Shown here piece by piece: positions 62,581-64,000 of a stretch of DNA of 64,000 nt. The translations under genes were made by a program, and so were the position numbers. Under the pieces are notes generated by a model that saw only the letters and a program-made list of their open reading frames with translations, ran no database searches and had not been told where the DNA came from. How positions within the stretch are numbered: the first letter of the stretch is position 1; every line of letters starts with the position of its first letter. This DNA is from G963665595 sp963665595 (GTDB lineage: Bacteria; Actinomycetota; Coriobacteriia; Coriobacteriales; CADBOM01): assembly GCA_963665595.2 (NCBI GenBank), contig CAXXJK010000004.1, forward strand, positions 558,001-622,000. Reading direction: 5' to 3'.

Positions 62581-63030
62581 ATGAAAACGCTTATATGCTT
62601 CAAATCAAAGCACGGAACAACAGAACAATACATGGAGTGGCTTGCAGAAGAACTCGATGCTGATCTTAAATCCTTTGATGAGATTGCGAGAGGTTATGAT
62701 TTTTCCGGTTACGATATGATCGTCGTGAGTTCAGGGACCTACGCGGGCTTTATGCCTTTGACCAAATTTCTCAAACGCCATTGGGATGCCCTGAGTAGCA
62801 AAAAGGTGATCGTCGTCGCCGTAGGAGCTGCGCCAGCAGATGACCCTTGGAGTCTAAAATCATATAATCGAATACCAGAACACATTCGCGAGCATATTCA
62901 GTACACCAAGATACTAGGAGAACCAGCGGGAGCTGCTAAAACAAATCAGTCAGCAGATTATGAAAATCCCGTCAAGTTGGAGAATCTTGATGCGGTCTTT
63001 GAGATCGTACGAGAGGCGAACGATATCTGA
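62581..63030 (+). CDS. Flavodoxin-domain protein
   Basis: A 149-residue flavodoxin-like protein starting at ATG 62581, six bases after GGAGGAA. The FMN-phosphate loop is SKHGTTEQYMEWLAEEL, followed by the 60s loop VVSSGTYAGFMPLTKFLKRH and a later VVAVGAAPADDPW segment. The layout fits the protoporphyrinogen-oxidase-like (HemG/flavodoxin_5) group: one-electron or two-electron transfer in the cytosol. It appears to be under the same MerR-type control as acs. The 5' untranslated region would be about 160 bases. Confidence 0.85.
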   Translation: MKTLICFKSKHGTTEQYMEWLAEELDADLKSFDEIARGYDFSGYDMIVVSSGTYAGFMPLTKFLKRHWDALSSKKVIVVAVGAAPADDPWSLKSYNRIPEHIREHIQYTKILGEPAGAAKTNQSADYENPVKLENLDAVFEIVREANDI

Positions 63031-63032
63031 GA

Positions 63033-63245
63033 CCGATTGAATTACTTTCACGCTTTTCCTTTCCGATCTTTCTCATTCATTACTTTGTGCTGCTTGCGCT
63101 CAGACGCCTGATTCCCGGATTGCCCGGCTGGTCGGCCCCTATCCAAGTTGTTACTCTACTGATACTTACATTGGTTATCAGCTGTGGGATTTCGTGGTTG
63201 CTGACCAGAAATGTCATCATGGGACGTGTACTGTTTAACTTCAGA
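63033..63245 (+). pseudogene. Acyltransferase 3 family, C-terminal fragment
   Basis: Directly after the flavodoxin stop, an open frame reads PIELLSRFSFPIFLIHYFVL, then LVISCGISWLLTRNVIMGRV. This is the last two membrane helices of an OafA/WecH-type acyltransferase, including the typical FLIHYFV. Eight or more upstream helices are missing, so this is a remnant; the frame then runs on without similarity to 63497. Confidence 0.6.
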
Positions 63246-63265
63246 CGTGTAAACAAAACAATTGA

Positions 63266-63721
63266 AGTGGCAATATTCTGTTTGATTCTTCGGAGAAAGA
63301 AGCGCGGCTTGAACAGATATTGGCACATAGCATCAGGGAGCACTTTGACTTATGCGTTCCCGGTATCCTCAGAACTGCTGACGAGATTACAAGTATTGTT
63401 GGAGAATTTCCTTTCTCTGAAGGAGAGGTCGTTCAGGCTGAAGAAGCAAACGACGAAGACGAGAGCCGTTATCTCATTTTGTTCGATCGTGCGCTGACAC
63501 CCGAAGAAACCGCATTGCTGGTTTCTTTTGAAAGTAATGATGATCACGTCCGCATCAATGGCCGAAACGCACACCTTTTGCTTCATCACAGTATTCGACA
63601 TTCCAAGCTTGCGGGAAATCTTTCGCACCTTAACGCCACCTGGACCACCAGAAACTGGAAGACGATATGTACACTTGAAAGTCTTGCACGCGCTCACGGA
63701 ATATCTTGTTCGCTTGCATAA
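63266..63721 (+). CDS. Hypothetical protein, start uncertain
   Basis: An open frame after a stop at 63263-63265: ILFDSSEKEARLEQILAHSI, GEFPFSEGEVVQAEEANDED, YLILFDRALTPEETALLVSF and onward. The repeated ILFD pattern and acidic centre look protein-like. No ATG is available; TTG 63320 has no ribosome site, so the true start may have been lost with the same event that truncated the acyltransferase gene. I do not recognise the family. Confidence 0.4.
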   Translation, partial: SGNILFDSSEKEARLEQILAHSIREHFDLCVPGILRTADEITSIVGEFPFSEGEVVQAEEANDEDESRYLILFDRALTPEETALLVSFESNDDHVRINGRNAHLLLHHSIRHSKLAGNLSHLNATWTTRNWKTICTLESLARAHGISCSLA

Positions 63722-63729
63722 CCCAAGGG

Positions 63730-63907
63730 TAGAGGCCTTGTCCGCCAAATCGTCTATATCCCTTAGGCATCCTCTTTGTAAAAATTCGGCCAAATCGTCT
63801 ATTTTGTGTCGCCGCCGCCCCCTTTAATCTCTGTACAGACATAGCGCACCCAAAAGAATCAAACAAACCTGTCATGCGCCATGTTAAGAAAATGAGAAAG
63901 GGGAACC
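63730..63907. other. Intergenic region with a short direct repeat
   Basis: CCGCCAAATCGTCTATAT (63741-63758) and GGCCAAATCGTCTATTTT (63789-63806) share CCAAATCGTCTAT at a 48-base distance, upstream of the last gene. Possible paired regulator sites. Confidence 0.35.
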
Positions 63908-64000
63908 ATGAAATTAACTCCAAAAAATCCGGCTCATGAAGAAAACTCAGCGGGGTCATTGTCCCGTAGAAGCTTTCTAAGGGGAGCAGGGATCGCAAGT
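63908..64000 (+). CDS. Tat-exported protein, N-terminal part (runs off the window)
   Basis: The last 31 codons of the window. ATG 63908 follows AAAGGGGAA. The sequence contains LSRRSFLRGAGIAS, a twin-arginine signal of the same type as SRRSFLAGAG in the reductase at 56101. A further FAD-dependent reductase is likely, but nothing beyond the signal is visible. Confidence 0.7.
   Translation, partial: MKLTPKNPAHEENSAGSLSRRSFLRGAGIAS

Overview
The window looks like part of the chromosome of an anaerobic, respiring gut actinobacterium of the Coriobacteriia, most likely Eggerthellaceae. The evidence is the gene mix: three membrane-anchored LuxR-type regulators, several Tat-exported flavin reductases, a tandem pair of cytosolic molybdopterin enzymes of the catechol-dehydroxylase type with small ferredoxin partners, PucR-type regulators and an electron-transfer-flavoprotein operon. 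No rRNA, tRNA or core housekeeping gene is present, so the genus cannot be fixed; this is accessory and respiratory DNA.

Region 1 (1-9262) is a complete type II-A CRISPR-Cas locus. An IS21-family element (istA end, istB) abuts the old end of a 32-repeat array (1044-3111). A short leader with the type II-A anchor ATTTGAG joins the array to csn2, and csn2-cas2-cas1-cas9 are read on the minus strand with overlapping stops and starts. A tracrRNA is encoded divergently, immediately upstream of cas9. Region 2 (9263-13115) holds a leucine-rich-repeat/S-layer surface protein broken at two poly-G tracts and a 12-TM LuxR regulator. Region 3 (13313-20803) carries a Tat flavin reductase with a small haem lipoprotein, a lipoprotein of unknown role, a PH-domain protein, an FMN oxidoreductase, a phytoene-desaturase-like oxidoreductase with its TetR repressor, and a small LuxR protein.

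Region 4 (21085-31171) is a putative phenolic dehydroxylase island: two closely related molybdoenzyme/ferredoxin modules, an aromatic-acid-type MFS transporter, three zinc-ribbon proteins and a PucR regulator. Region 5 (31297-42383) has a stomatin-like protein, a polytopic membrane protein, a large ricin-lectin/L,D-transpeptidase exoprotein, and an extracytosolic flavin cluster: ApbE flavin transferase, LuxR regulator, a double-flavinylation-site Tat lipoprotein and an ECF substrate-binding component. Region 6 (42427-50786) is a fixABCX/acyl-CoA dehydrogenase/CoA-transferase operon with a PucR regulator; the first gene of the operon and the regulator are both frameshifted. Region 7 (50799-57777) holds sufE-sufS with an acyl-carrier-like gene, a sugar-isomerase-like gene, and a LysR regulator divergent from another Tat flavin reductase. 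Region 8 (58245-64000) has a HEAT-type gene with acetyl-CoA synthetase, a MerR regulator and a flavodoxin, apparently tied together by two matching MerR-type promoters, then a decayed acyltransferase fragment and the start of a further Tat-exported protein.

The most notable observations are the stepwise repeat mutation that records the array's growth (and disturbs pairing with the tracrRNA), the very tight tracrRNA-cas9 arrangement, altered PAM-reading residues in Cas9, mosaic molybdoenzyme paralogs with a Cys-to-Asp change in a cluster motif, a CX3CH haem motif, a SufS-linked acyl-carrier-like protein, and an unusual number of single-base frameshifts.
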